DNA from: Lingula anatina
Taxonomy: Eukaryota > Brachiopoda > Lingulata > Lingulida > Lingulidae
Assembly: GCF_001039355.2 (NCBI RefSeq)
Contig: NW_019775392.1
Location: 339,005 to 403,004, forward strand
Reading direction: 5' to 3'
Length of the DNA: 64,000 nucleotides
A model generated the notes under the pieces. That model was given only the letters and a program-made list of their open reading frames with translations. It was not told the origin of the DNA and did no database searches. Shown here one piece after another: positions 54,572 to 64,000 of the stretch. Made by a program: the position numbers and the translations under genes. Within the stretch, counting starts at the first letter, position 1, and each line of letters begins with the position of its first letter.

Positions 54572-57500
54572 ACACAGGATGGACACACTGATGAAGCAGT
54601 ACACAGAGCTGGAAGATGAGTTCAGAATGGCTTTGCAGATTGAATCAGACAGATTCAGAGAGGTAAAGACAAAATTACAGGCTGGTGTGACAGAATAAGG
54701 AGCTTTATATTATATAATATACATTGAGTTTAGCATGAGGCAACCAGACAAGATGTATGCCAACATTTAGAATTTTACTGATAATGTTATTGTAAGTAGA
54801 GCTGTAACCAGTGAAATTATCCTTATTGGAAGTCGAACTTTAAGTATCCGGTAAGGACTTTGACACAGGTCCCCATAAGTTTTGAGTGATGTCCTGTCTG
54901 TAACTGAAAGTTTGTATCACTGTAGTTAACATAAGAATTTGACTGCAATTTAATTGAGTGGCAATGCCCATGGTTCTTCTGTAAGTAATAATTGGTCTCT
55001 TTCAGTTTAATTTTTTTTTTACTTTAATTAAAATTACATCAGCTTGACTAACTTAGTTTATGTCCCTGCAGCTTCAGGCAGCCTTTCAAAAGAACAGCCG
55101 TGAGGCAGCAGAGAACACGCAGGCTTTGTTGGTTGCTCAGAAGAAGGACGAGACACAGACACAAATGATAGCAGATCTTACTGCGGTAACTTGAACAGAA
55201 ATTGTGACAGACCTTTTGGAAAATAGCGAATTTGTATTCTTACTATACTTCTACCATTATGAACAGTGAGCACTATAAGAATACTGCAATTCATTCGAGT
55301 GGATGGGTGAGTGGGGTGGGTGAGAGAGAGAGAGAGAGTGAATGGGTGGGGTGGGTGAGAGAATGAATGGCTGGGGTGGGTGAGAGAGAGTGAATTGGTG
55401 GGGTGGGTGAGAGAGAGTGAATTGCCGGGTTGGGTGAGAGAGTGAATGGATGGGGTGGGTGAGAGAGAGTGAATTGGTGGGGTGGGTGAGAGAGTGAATT
55501 GGTGGGGTGGGTGAGAGAGAGTGAATTGGTGAGGTGGGTGAGAGAGAGTGAATGGGTGGCTGGGAGAGAGAGTAAGTGGGTGGATGGGTAAGTGGGTAGA
55601 TGGGGGAAGAAAGTGAGTGAATGGAAGCCAATGATGCAGTTACTACTGGACTTACAGAATTTTTAAAAACTTTCAACCACATATTAAAGTTAATCTCTCC
55701 AATTGACATTAAAAGCATTGCTTAATTACAAATATAGAGAAGGTATCTGATATGTTTACTAATATATTGTTTTATTTTCCTCTTCTTACAGTTGGTAAAG
55801 GAACAAAAAGGAAGACTGACTGAACTTTCAAAGTCCAGACAGGAGCAGTTACGGGAGCTCAGGGTATGCATGTGGTGCTAGTGATTGGTCATTGGTCTTT
55901 CAGTGATCCTTGAACTAAAGAAGATTTTTTTCCTTTCCCTTAAAAATAATGTCAACTTTAAGTTTACTGGTCATTTTTGCAAACAAGTTTTTCCTAATAT
56001 CTTGATTCCACATGGTACAGAAAACATCCACTGCCATTTCTTTAACAGTTGGTTTAAATGCAAGGAAAAGAATGCTTTTAAAACAGTGGTGAGGATGGGG
56101 ATTGTATATTTTATGGTGATTAAAACAACTATATTTTCTGTGGTAGGAATTTTTTTACTGTGAAATGATATGTGAGTAATTTCCTCCATCTCCAACCATA
56201 TCACATAAGTGAGGAGGGGGACTGAATGTTTTATTTTGATAAAGAATATTGTAAAAATATTTCTGTGGTAGCATTTTTTACTGTGAAATGATTTGTGAAT
56301 AATTTCTCCTCTATTTTCAACCATATCAAACCTGTACAGGAGAGAAACCTTACTCTTGAGGGCCAAGTAGAAGATGCCAGAAAGAAAATGGTTCAACTCG
56401 AGCTACTGAAACAGGTAAGTGTGGCTAATGTGTGGACATTTCTGCTTTTATTTTGGTTTTGGTATGTTGGTAAATAAGTTTTTAGCCAGGGAACCCGACT
56501 CAAGTTTTTTTGGTTTTTTTTGTGAAACTGGTGCCATGTCATGGTTCACAGGTAAGTTATGGTATGTTGTTTAATATAAGTATGCATTTATTTCTAGGAA
56601 AGGACCAAAATGCAATCCCAGCTCCAGGCGCAGGAGTCCGTTATAGAGGGACTGAAAGCAGAACGCAAGCTTTGGGGTCAAGAACTTGCTCAACAGGGGT
56701 CAGCACTGGCACAGGACAGGGGGCGGCTGGAGGCCAAGATAGAGGCACTCACGTCAGAAGTCAGCTCTCTGAAGAAACAGTTAGATGTGAGTTTTAGTTG
56801 GGGCTTCTTTTATATTTGACTTCAGACTAGGGCTGTATGTCAAGTTTTTACTGTGGAATGAAAAAAATACATTTCCAGTTTTTTATTCATTCAAATTATT
56901 GTTTCTATTTTAACCAAAATCATAATTTTTCACTAAATCAGCAATACATTAATGAATTCATAATAATTTGATACTTATTTGTATTTGTTGGACAAATTTA
57001 ATAATCTGTTACATTTGGCATGAGTGGAGCTTAAGGCTAGTATAGGAAGAAAATCATTCAAACATATTCTTACATAAATTCTAAACTGGGTGAGATATGT
57101 CATGTTATGTCATGTCATGTCATGTCTTGTCATGTTATTTCAGAGAGAAGTTGATGCCCTGAAGATAAAATCCAAGATGCTGGACGACCAGACAGAAACA
57201 ATACGAAAGCTGAAGGATGCTCTGGTGGAGCGGGATGAAGAAATCAAGCGAGCGAGAGACGAAGGACTTAAAATACAGAAAGATCTGGAGTCTCAGCTGA
57301 CGTCTGAGACTTCAGTGAATCAGGATTTGCAGGTACAAAGATACAATAGACGTGTCTGGCAAAAAAGGAAATGTTATTATTTTGGTCATTAGGATCCTCT
57401 CGTTTCCTGGCAGAAAGAGAGAAAGTGGGTGGTTGGATGGGAGAGAGTAAGTAGGTGGGAGAGAAAGTGGTAATGGGTGAATAGTTGAGAGATTCATTGC

Positions 57501-59196
57501 CAAACAAAAGTAGGCAGCCTTGGACATTATTGAGTATTTCTCCAGACATGCTGAAAACTTGTGAAAACAGACAGATATTCAGATGGGCAGGACCATACCC
57601 CCCTCCCCCCCTCCCCCCCCCCCCCATCAATTTTGTTTTCAAGATTATGAGCTGATATACATTATTGATATACATTATTTACTTAAATTTTATTAGATGA
57701 TACTTTATTCATTGAACAATAAAATTATTTTGTTGTTCATTTTAGTACTTGGTAAACAAACCTGCAATGAAAGAGTTAGGTGCTCAACTTATTCAAGAAA
57801 ACAAGCATTGTTTAAAATGTGTGATATTTTTATACATGTATATAATTTGAAAGTGACTACCATGTGGCATTCTCTATATAGCAAATCGCCAACTTGAACA
57901 TTCTAGGAGAAGGTAGATAAGCTGACAGAGAGGAAAGAAGAACTAAAACAGCAGGTGGCTGACTTGACAGATGAATTAGAAGAATCCAAAAAAGCTCACA
58001 GGTTTGTAAATCAAAGCTGATTTCAGCAGCTGTTTGTTGCTGGCTGAATTTGATTTTGTATCTGTGATGATGGTTTCTATTTGTGAGCATTGCTGAAATC
58101 TAGAAGTGTTGCTGAAACCCGAGTCAAACCCGGCTTCTAGTATTATCGTCATCCTTTATATGGCACATGCATGTGGCACACTTCTGATGATATCTTCTGT
58201 CCTGTTAGCAACATTATCATCATCATTATGATTATATATATAGATATGCTGTAGGTGTCTCAAAGTGTCTCAAAGTGATATCATTATGTCTAAATATCCT
58301 GCAAATTGGAGTTACTGATCATTTCCAATTCAGACCTTATATATTACAAATGTTAAAACCCATGTCAATACGTGTGCCTGATGCCAATTCTTTCTAATTT
58401 GTACAGGAAGGCTAAGTGGGTCGAAATATATGGAGGGCCTTTTCACCTTCATTATAGATTAGAACATGCCACTGTGTTCAAGAACTTTTAAATGGTAATT
58501 TATCTATATATTATTATTATTATTATTAAAATCACACAATTATCAAGATTTAAGATCCAGTGAAACCCTGTTCAGTTTTATCAATGGCATCAAAGGGCGA
58601 TACAGGTCAGACATAAAATCTTGTGACTCTATTCCCTTGACTTTGGAAGATTTGGTGGACAGGTAATGATAAGGGTTTGTTTTTGTAAGAATAAATCATT
58701 TACAGAAAGAATGTGTTTCATGTCTAATTTTAAATTATTTAGAAAAAAAAAAACTAAATCTGATTTTATTGCAATCAGTGAGAGTCCCCGCGGAGTTGGA
58801 TCGATCTGCGTAAACTGATAGTTGCATTGGGAACGTGCCTTAAAACTCATGATTCAAAATTGGCCATGAACATTTTCATCAGATACCGTATTCCCATGAC
58901 AGCATTAATGCCTTGACAACCAACACTTTTGATATAATTGTTGAATTATCATCAACTTTATACTTTATTACGGATAATAGAGGAAGCACTTGGTAATCAG
59001 CGACTGTGTATAATAAGATCCCTGGAAACATTCAGGTAATTCACACTCAATCCATAGTAGTTATACAACTCTTAGTACTTACTAATAGCTTTAAGTTAGT
59101 ATATAATTGGCATTATTAATTGTATTCTGTATTAAGATATGCAGTGTTGACAGCTGGCAAATGTAAGAGTTTTATCTTTTAGAGCTCAATTCACTA

Positions 59197-59238
<42 letters not shown>

Positions 59239-59928
59239 TCTTTGCTGGACTCAACAAGGCAGTCCTCAATTTCACAACAAATCTTGGAACAGTTGTATTC
59301 AAACAGCGTGCGACTCTATTTGGCAGACAACCATATTTTTGTCTGAAACCAGTATACAGGACCTCACGATTGTCATGCTGCATGCAACTTACACAAGGTC
59401 GTGTTAGGACATTAGGTCTTTTAACATTGAATAAAGATCTGATTCGCTGGAATTTTTGGCAGATAGGTCATGTTCAGCAAACATTCACAGTTTTTGTAGA
59501 ATATCACATTACATCATTTATGTTGCCATGGTTTTATCTCCTGCTTGCGTCACAGGTGGAATGTTTTTTAATTACCAAGGTGCTTTAAGGCTGTCTTCAG
59601 ATCAGTCAATACAAAAAGGTCATATCTTATGAAAGTACAAGCTTTGCTTCGTAAAAGATAAATGGCCTGGTATAAATTGTTGCTGCACATTTACTTAAAG
59701 TTTGTATTTTACCATGCAATGAGGCTCATGGCAAATTTTAAAAAGTCATGTCTTACAAGGTTACTGCAAAGCTTTATATTTCCAGCAACCTTTTTTCCAA
59801 AATTAGCAGACATAGGTACTGGCAGACCTGATTATCAGACTTGCAAACAATTTTTTCTCTTAATTTGTCATTTTTGACCTAAAAAAAGGTTTCCCTTAAC
59901 TAAATAAGCAGTGGGTAGTGGTATAATG

Positions 59929-59967
<39 letters not shown>

Positions 59968-62900
59968 AAAAAATGATTTTGCATATTTGAGTCACATTTG
60001 AGACTTGAACGTTGTACAATTTCATCTCTTTATTTGTCGTTTATGACTCTTAAAAGTTTCTGTTAACTAAATAAGTACTGGGTAGTGGTTTAACGGCAAA
60101 AAAATCTCAGAAAATGATTTTGCATATTTGCGCCATGACCAACAGTGTTAATACATAGCAGTAAACAAGCAGTGGTTATTTTTGTGTTACTTTTGTTGCT
60201 GTTCTGCTCTTGAATTGCTGTAACAATTTTATGCTTTATTTCAGTATTCTAAATAAACGTTGGAAGGAAAAGTCTGAAGTGATCGGTCAGCTGGAAAAAC
60301 AAGTTCGGCAGATGAAAGATGTTTGGGAGAACAATGAGAAGAAACTAACTGAAGAGAGGGATAAAGCTATTCAGGGAGCAAGGTAACACTTTACTACTCC
60401 ATGTAAACATACTTTGAACTCATTCAGGGGTGGATGGAGGCCGTGGAGGACTGTCATGATTTTCTCAATATTACATTGATAGGAATTTAATTTTTCTATC
60501 GGAAGACTTTCAAAAATTTTCAAGGTTTTGTTGACGATCTCCTTACTTTGTCTGTGACGGTCTTCCATGACTTTCTAACTGGTGAAAATAGATGGCATGA
60601 GACTATGGTCGCCTCTAGTGGTTTAGATCATAGCAAAAGCTGACAGTGTTTCAAATTAACTATCATCAGTTGACAAGCTTACTAATTGCTGATGCAATTA
60701 AAATGTCTGTAAGGCCACATTCACATCGAGTTGAGCCATGGCTCTACAAAGCCACGACCTAAATATGGCAGACGTACATGAACGGAAAACTGCCTTATCT
60801 TTTAATAGTCTCTCCGCCTCTCACACGCCTCCCCATGTGTCATCCCAATGGAGCCGAGATTTAATGACTGTACCCCTGCAGGGACGATGCATGGGGAGGC
60901 GTGTGAGAGGAGGGGAGACTTTTAAAAGATTAGGTTTTCCTTTCATGTACCTCCGCCATATTAAGGTCGTGGCTTTGTAGAGCCATGGCTCAACTCTATG
61001 TGAATGCGGCCAAAGTTCACCAGAGGGTATGCAAGAGCTTGTAAACTTGTTAATTAGGCATTGCAATGCTCCCCATACTAGGTAGTGACAGGTAATTCAA
61101 TCTATCAGTTTCTTGGTAGGCTTTTATATTTTTTTCAATATATCTCTCTGATTTCATGAGGTAGTGTTACTGGTATTTTAAAATGACATTTAATGTTGAT
61201 ATTTAAAACAAGTGAGTTCAAACACAGTTGCGAATTTGAACATTCATGAAGGAGATCCCTCTCAGGGTATCTTGAAACATGCACATGCCCAGGCATTACT
61301 TCTGTGGAAGAAAATGTGGTTGAGGAAAAACACCAAAAGAACAGAAATTTAAGAGAAATAAAAGATTGGTAACAAAATAAAGTGTTGTGTGCTTTGAGAA
61401 TGCATTTATTCGATTCTCAAAGGATATTTCAACTGAAAGATATATAATTTGAAGCCTAAGTTCTGCGTCTTTACGTTTTGCGCCGGCTTTTTAAGGAGGG
61501 GGGATTTGTTTATGGTACGTTTGCTTCTTAAAACCTACTGCCACTCAGAGCAGTTGCAATGGAGGCGAAAAAGGCCTATTGCCTATAAAAAAAGAAGAAA
61601 TGATTCAAACTTTCCAAGCAGAGGCTCTTTCAGCTAGTTTGGGAAAAGGAATTTCCGTGGATCATTTTTGTTAGCAAGGCCATGGCCAGCTGGCCCTGCA
61701 GGTCGTCCTACAAAAAGTTGTTCTAATTGGCCAAACGCTCATCACATAAAGATGTCAGTGACTTTTGACAGTGTTGGCAGTGACCATTTTATGATTAGAT
61801 GATTAGACGAATAACTTTACCCTTAAAAAGTTAATTCTTTGTAATAATACCAGTAAATGTGACGATTTCTGACTGTTAGAAAATATCTCTGGATCTGCCC
61901 CTGACATTGCCAGATGACCAAATTGAATTGGTTGTAATAAAGACATCTCAACCAACTGGGATGTCACTGCAGACCATTCCCTGCAACATTTTCACAGTTT
62001 TTTATTACTTGTTATAAAGGACTATTCATTGCTAGTGATCTATTATGAAACTTGAGAACTGATTTAAAAGTGATGACTCTCAGAAATGTTTTCCGAGCTG
62101 AAGTTTGAATAGACTTTATGGGGATGAATTAAATCATGGTTGATCTCTTTCCTTTTATTGCTTCACCCAAAAATTTTAAAAGCTTTTCACATTTCATTGC
62201 TTTTGATCGCTCTCTCTCTCTCTCTCTCTCCTCATATCTCTGATATCTTCTTTTCAGACAGAGTACAGTGTGCTATAGTGTATAATAACTTAATTTCTCC
62301 TTCCTCTTTAAAAGAAATAGACTCTCCGGCATGTGTATAATAACTAAATTTCTCATTCCTCTTTAGAAGGAAGAGACTCTCCGGCATAAGCATAAACATA
62401 TACTTGACCATTTGCTTACTTTTTATCATTTTGTTACATTTCTCTGCACCTACATTTTGTATATGGTTTATGGGAATAAATATTCTTTAATATGTGATCT
62501 GTTTATTTCTCCTCCACAGTGCTGCTGTAGAGAGGATGAAGGCCATGGATGATGCTTTCAGGGCACAGCTGGACCAGAAGGAACAGGCACACAGAGAACA
62601 GATGGGGAAACTGGAGACAGAGAAACAAGTGGAGCTGGGGCAGGCTCAGCAGAGAGTGAGTTGTTCACTGGCAGGAAAGAACACGACTTTACTTTTCCCT
62701 TAGCTGCCTTACAGTCATGAAAAACCACAAGTTAATTCAGGGGCGGATCCAGAGATATTATCTGACAGTCTTCTAACTAATCTTTGTTGATCCATCCATT
62801 TTTGACCGTCTTCCGACAGAAAATATTAGATACCCGTCAATGTAAACTTGAAAATCTGACCATCTTCTGAAAGACCCAGAAGACGGCCTCAATCCGTCCC

Positions 62901-63107
62901 TGTAATTTATCCCTTTTTCTGTTTTTCCTGCAGAATCTTGTTTTGGCCACACTAGCTTAGTCTTGAAAGATCACACTTTTATTTTTACTCTTTCTGTTCT
63001 GCAAGGTTGTCTTTCAAACCTCAGTGATGAGATCTTTGTGGGATGAAAAATTGAATCTGTTAATCAGTCAGTTAATTAAATAATTTAATAATCTACTGGG
63101 TTAATCT

Positions 63108-63139
<32 letters not shown>

Positions 63140-63268
63140 TAGGTAATGCAGGTAGAAGAAGAGATGAGACAGCTTCTAAGAGAAACAGAAAACAACAAGA
63201 AGATGATGGAAGAAAAGATAAGAAAGATGAGCCAAGTGTTTGGTGATTTACAGAAAGATTTATTATAG
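44967..63268 (+). CDS. LRRCC1: LRRCC1, centrosomal leucine-rich-repeat and coiled-coil protein
   Basis: Centriole/centrosome protein needed for spindle and cilium integrity in vertebrates. Twenty-six exons join in frame: 44967-45071, 45806-45990, 46420-46637, 47921-48028, 48305-48351, 48481-48516, 48619-48786, 49845-49934, 50286-50394, 50748-50901, 51261-51396, 51696-51795, 52130-52248, 52675-52809, 53247-53386, 53781-53897, 54578-54662, 55072-55185, 55792-55863, 56340-56414, 56598-56786, 57144-57332, 57907-58001, 60245-60382, 62520-62655, 63143-63268. The product is 1061 residues (human 1032). SDS22-like leucine-rich repeats occupy about residues 36-200 (LDLSSNQIERIEGL, LNLACNQITTV, LNLSYNHITDI), capped by DNPVCQIPG. 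A low-complexity Ser/Arg-rich middle follows, then coiled coil from about 453 to the end. Matches to the vertebrate protein include ERERRWKAEQA, AERKLWGQELAQQGS, KMLDDQTETIRKLKD and the C-terminal KMMEEKI. Exon 6 (36 bases) has a weak donor (TCT|GTTTAC) but is supported by alignment. Confidence 0.93.
45556..45676. mobile_element. Short inverted-repeat element in LRRCC1 intron 1
   Basis: About 120 bp in which CAAACAAGCCCTAAC...TATTGGATCCTATA pairs with TATAGGATCCTATA..GGACTTATTTGAAGG, with CCTATAGG/GGATCC palindromes inside. It looks like a MITE; target duplication not resolved. Confidence 0.5.
46008..46245. repeat. Dispersed ACAGACACA-hairpin repeat in LRRCC1 intron 2
   Basis: Carries ACAGACACAGTTGTGTCTGT, CTGTTGTCGCCGTCATCGC, ATAATGTATTATTGCATC and GTCTGTACATTTGACAGC, the same blocks as in SPG7 introns (26640-26872, 28105-28235). 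It begins 18 bases after the exon 2 donor. Confidence 0.65.
46806..46980. repeat. GC-rich segment led by a 28-bp palindrome
   Basis: GTACCACCAGCGTTAGCGCT followed by GGCGGTAC (46806-46833) is almost a perfect inverted repeat. It is followed by about 100 bases rich in CCGGC/CCGCC, in contrast to the AT-rich intron around it (LRRCC1 intron 3). Probably the end of an inserted element. Confidence 0.5.
47342..47387. repeat. 46-bp hairpin (GCCATATT...AATATGGC)
   Basis: Arms GCCATATTTGATCTGCGGAC and the complement of GTCTGCAGATCTAATATGGC pair with two mismatches around a TAGTTA centre. GCCATATT also begins the arms of the MITEs at 35322-35583 and 60713-61011, which suggests a related, shorter element. 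Confidence 0.6.
48791..49005. mobile_element. 215-bp PIF/Harbinger-like MITE, copy 2, with inverted core
   Basis: Ends GATCCCATTCCCACAG and CTCTGGGAATGAACTC, with TAA on both sides (48788-48790 and 49006-49008). The left TAA is part of the LRRCC1 exon 7 splice donor GTAAGA. Relative to copy 1 the ends keep their orientation, while the core between the GTCAGC and GCTGAC motifs is reversed. Confidence 0.82.
49009..49223. mobile_element. 215-bp PIF/Harbinger-like MITE, copy 3
   Basis: Ends CACCCCATTTCCATAG and CTATGGGAATAGAGCC, with TAA flanks at 49006-49008 (shared with copy 2) and 49224-49226. Its reverse complement aligns with copy 1 over its full length, so it lies in the opposite orientation to copy 1. 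Confidence 0.82.
54511..54570. repeat. (TTA)n microsatellite next to the LRRCC1 exon 17 acceptor
   Basis: About twenty ATT triplets end 7 bases before the exon 17 start (AACACAG|GATGG), replacing the usual polypyrimidine tract. Confidence 0.95.
55290..55620. repeat. Degenerate ~30-bp minisatellite in LRRCC1 intron 18
   Basis: Variable units of GTGAATTGGTGGGGTGGGTG plus AGAGAGA repeats, about ten copies of unequal length. A related GAGAGA/GGGTGG tract occurs at 57405-57475. Confidence 0.88.
58770..58841. mobile_element. Right end of a TTGATC/GATAGTT-type MITE
   Basis: GAGTCCCCGCGGAGTTGGAT and AAACTGATAGTTGCATTGGG match the right end of the element at 63584-63839, with TTA following. The left part was not located. 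Confidence 0.6.
59198..59236. repeat. (TTA)n microsatellite in LRRCC1 intron 23
   Basis: About thirteen TTA triplets. Confidence 0.95.
59845..60145. repeat. Diverged ~150-bp tandem duplication with poly-A
   Basis: TTAACTAAATAAGCAGTGGGTAGTGGTATAATGGC and its relative (TTAACTAAATAAGTACTGGG) recur about 150 bases apart, each followed by AAAATGATTTTGCATATTTG. The first copy has a 35-base A run at 59930-59964. Confidence 0.78.
60425..60578. mobile_element. Degenerate hAT-like MITE (CAGGGG family)
   Basis: Starts CAGGGGTGGATGG, then GCCGT, ACATTGATAGG and TCGGAAGACTTTCAAAAA in the same order as the full copies, but strongly diverged. It begins about 43 bases after LRRCC1 exon 24. Confidence 0.55.
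60713..61011. mobile_element. 299-bp MITE with long inverted repeats
   Basis: Left GGCCACATTCACATCGAGTT...GAGCCATGGCTCTACAAAGCC pairs with right GGCTTTGTAGAGCCATGGCTC...TGTGAATGCGGCC. Arms extend about 100 bases with few mismatches. TAA precedes the left end and AAA follows the right end. An internal SbfI-like CCTGCAGG is flanked by GC-rich arms. Related in its ends to the TWA-flanked elements elsewhere. Confidence 0.8.
61871..61903. mobile_element. 3' fragment of the CAGGGGCGGAT MITE
   Basis: GACTGTTAGAAAATATCTCTGGATCTGCCCCTG without the rest matches the right end of the full copies. Confidence 0.6.
62275..62387. repeat. 55-bp tandem duplication in LRRCC1 intron 24
   Basis: TGTATAATAACT(T)AATTTCTC, CTCTTTA.AAG and AGACTCTCCGGCAT occur twice in tandem. 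A (CT)n tract precedes it at 62210-62231. Confidence 0.85.
62738..62902. mobile_element. hAT-like MITE (CAGGGGCGGAT family), copy 3, reverse orientation
   Basis: CAGGGGCGGATCCAG at the left and AATCCGTCCCTG at the right, with TAATT duplications at 62733-62737 and 62903-62907. The body is the reverse complement of copies 1 and 2. It begins 82 bases after LRRCC1 exon 25. Confidence 0.87.
63106..63140. repeat. (TTTA)n directly upstream of the last LRRCC1 exon
   Basis: About eight TTTA units end at the acceptor (TTTATAG|GTAATG). The repeat supplies the pyrimidine-containing tract. Confidence 0.93.
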
Positions 63269-63407
63269 TAGTTCAGAAAGTCTGGTGTGTTTTTGACAAT
63301 TGAATAACAGTTTTTTTATTTCTTAATTTTTTTCCTACAGCAAAATTATACAAAAAGATGAACAATGGAGAGGGTTGAAATTAGCAGGTAATGAAAATTA
63401 TTTATTA

Positions 63408-63413
63408 AATAAA
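63408..63413 (+). terminator. Polyadenylation signal of LRRCC1
   Basis: AATAAA 140 bases after the stop codon. A second AATAAA lies near the end of the window (about 63987). Confidence 0.5.
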
Positions 63414-63583
63414 AGAAACTTTATAGGGATTGTTAGAGTAGTATTGATGATGATGAGTGTACATTTATTCTGATGAAGGTAGCAGTAAATTCTTGGAAAT
63501 GAACTTTTATTTATTCACATGTTGATTATTTTCATTAGGAAAAAGATTGCATTTATGAAGCTCCTGCCAGGAGAATTTCTTTA

Positions 63584-63839
63584 GGGCTCATTTCCACTGA
63601 AACTATCGGTCTACGTACATCGATCCAACTTTGCCAGGACTCTCACTGAATGCAATCAGTTGAACAGACATACACACCTCTTCTTGTTTCCAACTTATTT
63701 GTATAATCACCAGCTTTTCTGAATTTTATTCAACAACAGGAGCAGGCGTGTTTATATGTTAAACTGATAGTACTCAGCGTGAGTCCCCGCAGAGCTGGAT
63801 TGATCTGTGTAAACTGATAGTTTCGGTGGGAATGAGGCC
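63584..63839. mobile_element. 256-bp MITE downstream of LRRCC1
   Basis: Left GGGCTCATTTCCACTGAAAC pairs with the complement of right (GTTTCGGTGGGAATGAGGCC, with TAAACTGATA inside). TTA flanks both ends (63581-63583 and 63840-63842). The ends resemble those of the 215-bp family. The GAATGCAATCAG/GATTGATCTG interior also occurs near 58770. Confidence 0.78.
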
Positions 63840-64000
63840 TTAAACAACCTCAGACAATTAAATTGATTGGGCTTCAGCTTTTGTGGTTACAACAGTGACT
63901 GCTGTGAAAATTGTATTTTACATTAATAAGTGTGATGCCCCTAAAGAGGAGCATTGTCTGCTGTAACAATCCATTTGGAAGAGAAAAATAAATGCTGATT

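Noticed and set aside
55257-55718. 153-codon minus-strand frame with Pro/His/Ser repeats
   Set aside because: Translation of the GGTGGGTGAGAGAGA minisatellite in an LRRCC1 intron.

Overview
The window is nuclear genomic DNA from an animal: AT-rich, with spliced genes (GT-AG introns), large introns, abundant microsatellites and many short inverted-repeat transposons. Protein similarity, intron density and repeat style suggest a marine invertebrate (mollusc, brachiopod or invertebrate deuterostome). I cannot fix the phylum from the sequence alone. Two runs of N (605 and 268 bases) and four single N bases show that it is a draft assembly.

Four protein-coding genes are supported. (1) Minus strand, 8533-14623: a seven-exon Gfo/Idh/MocA oxidoreductase (inositol 2-dehydrogenase-like, 354 aa), with complete reading-frame continuity and the K/D/H catalytic signature. 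(2) Plus strand, 22858-40947: an 18-exon paraplegin/SPG7 orthologue (811 aa), the mitochondrial inner-membrane m-AAA protease. (3) Minus strand, 42367-43686: a 439-aa protein coded by one exon, with an N-myristoylation signature and two PPxY motifs, not assigned to a known family. (4) Plus strand, 44967-63268: a 26-exon LRRCC1 orthologue (1061 aa), a centrosomal leucine-rich-repeat and coiled-coil protein. Genes 2 and 3 converge, with 3' ends close together near 41.25-41.29 kb. Genes 3 and 4 diverge from a short shared promoter near 44.77-44.97 kb that contains an NRF1-like palindrome. The proteins belong to separate processes (sugar-alcohol metabolism, mitochondrial proteostasis, probable ubiquitin-ligase adaptor, centriole biology), so this is not a functional cluster.

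Layout: 1-8.5 kb is gene-poor, with transposon remnants and a possible first exon of a further minus-strand gene near 7.2 kb. 8.5-14.6 kb is the oxidoreductase gene, with an E-box/CRE cluster upstream at about 15.45 kb. 16-17 kb holds a local tandem duplication. 17.0-23.2 kb is a three-block near-identical duplication that includes SPG7 exon 1 twice and has single N bases at its joints. It is best read as two haplotypes placed end to end by the assembler. 23-41 kb is the rest of SPG7; intron 5 carries a 3.3-kb element with terminal inverted repeats and intron 10 carries a ~1-kb 31-bp minisatellite. 41-44 kb is the PPxY gene. 45-63 kb is LRRCC1, with many MITEs in its introns.

The most notable structures are not protein systems but mobile DNA: a CAGGGGCGGAT-ended family with 5-bp AT-rich target duplications, and a 215-bp family with TTA/TAA duplications. 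Two copies of the 215-bp family sit back to back exactly on the LRRCC1 intron 7 splice donor, and one of them has an inverted core. The 3.3-kb TA-flanked element has an interior built of degenerate repeats. No convincing new enzymatic or defence system was seen.
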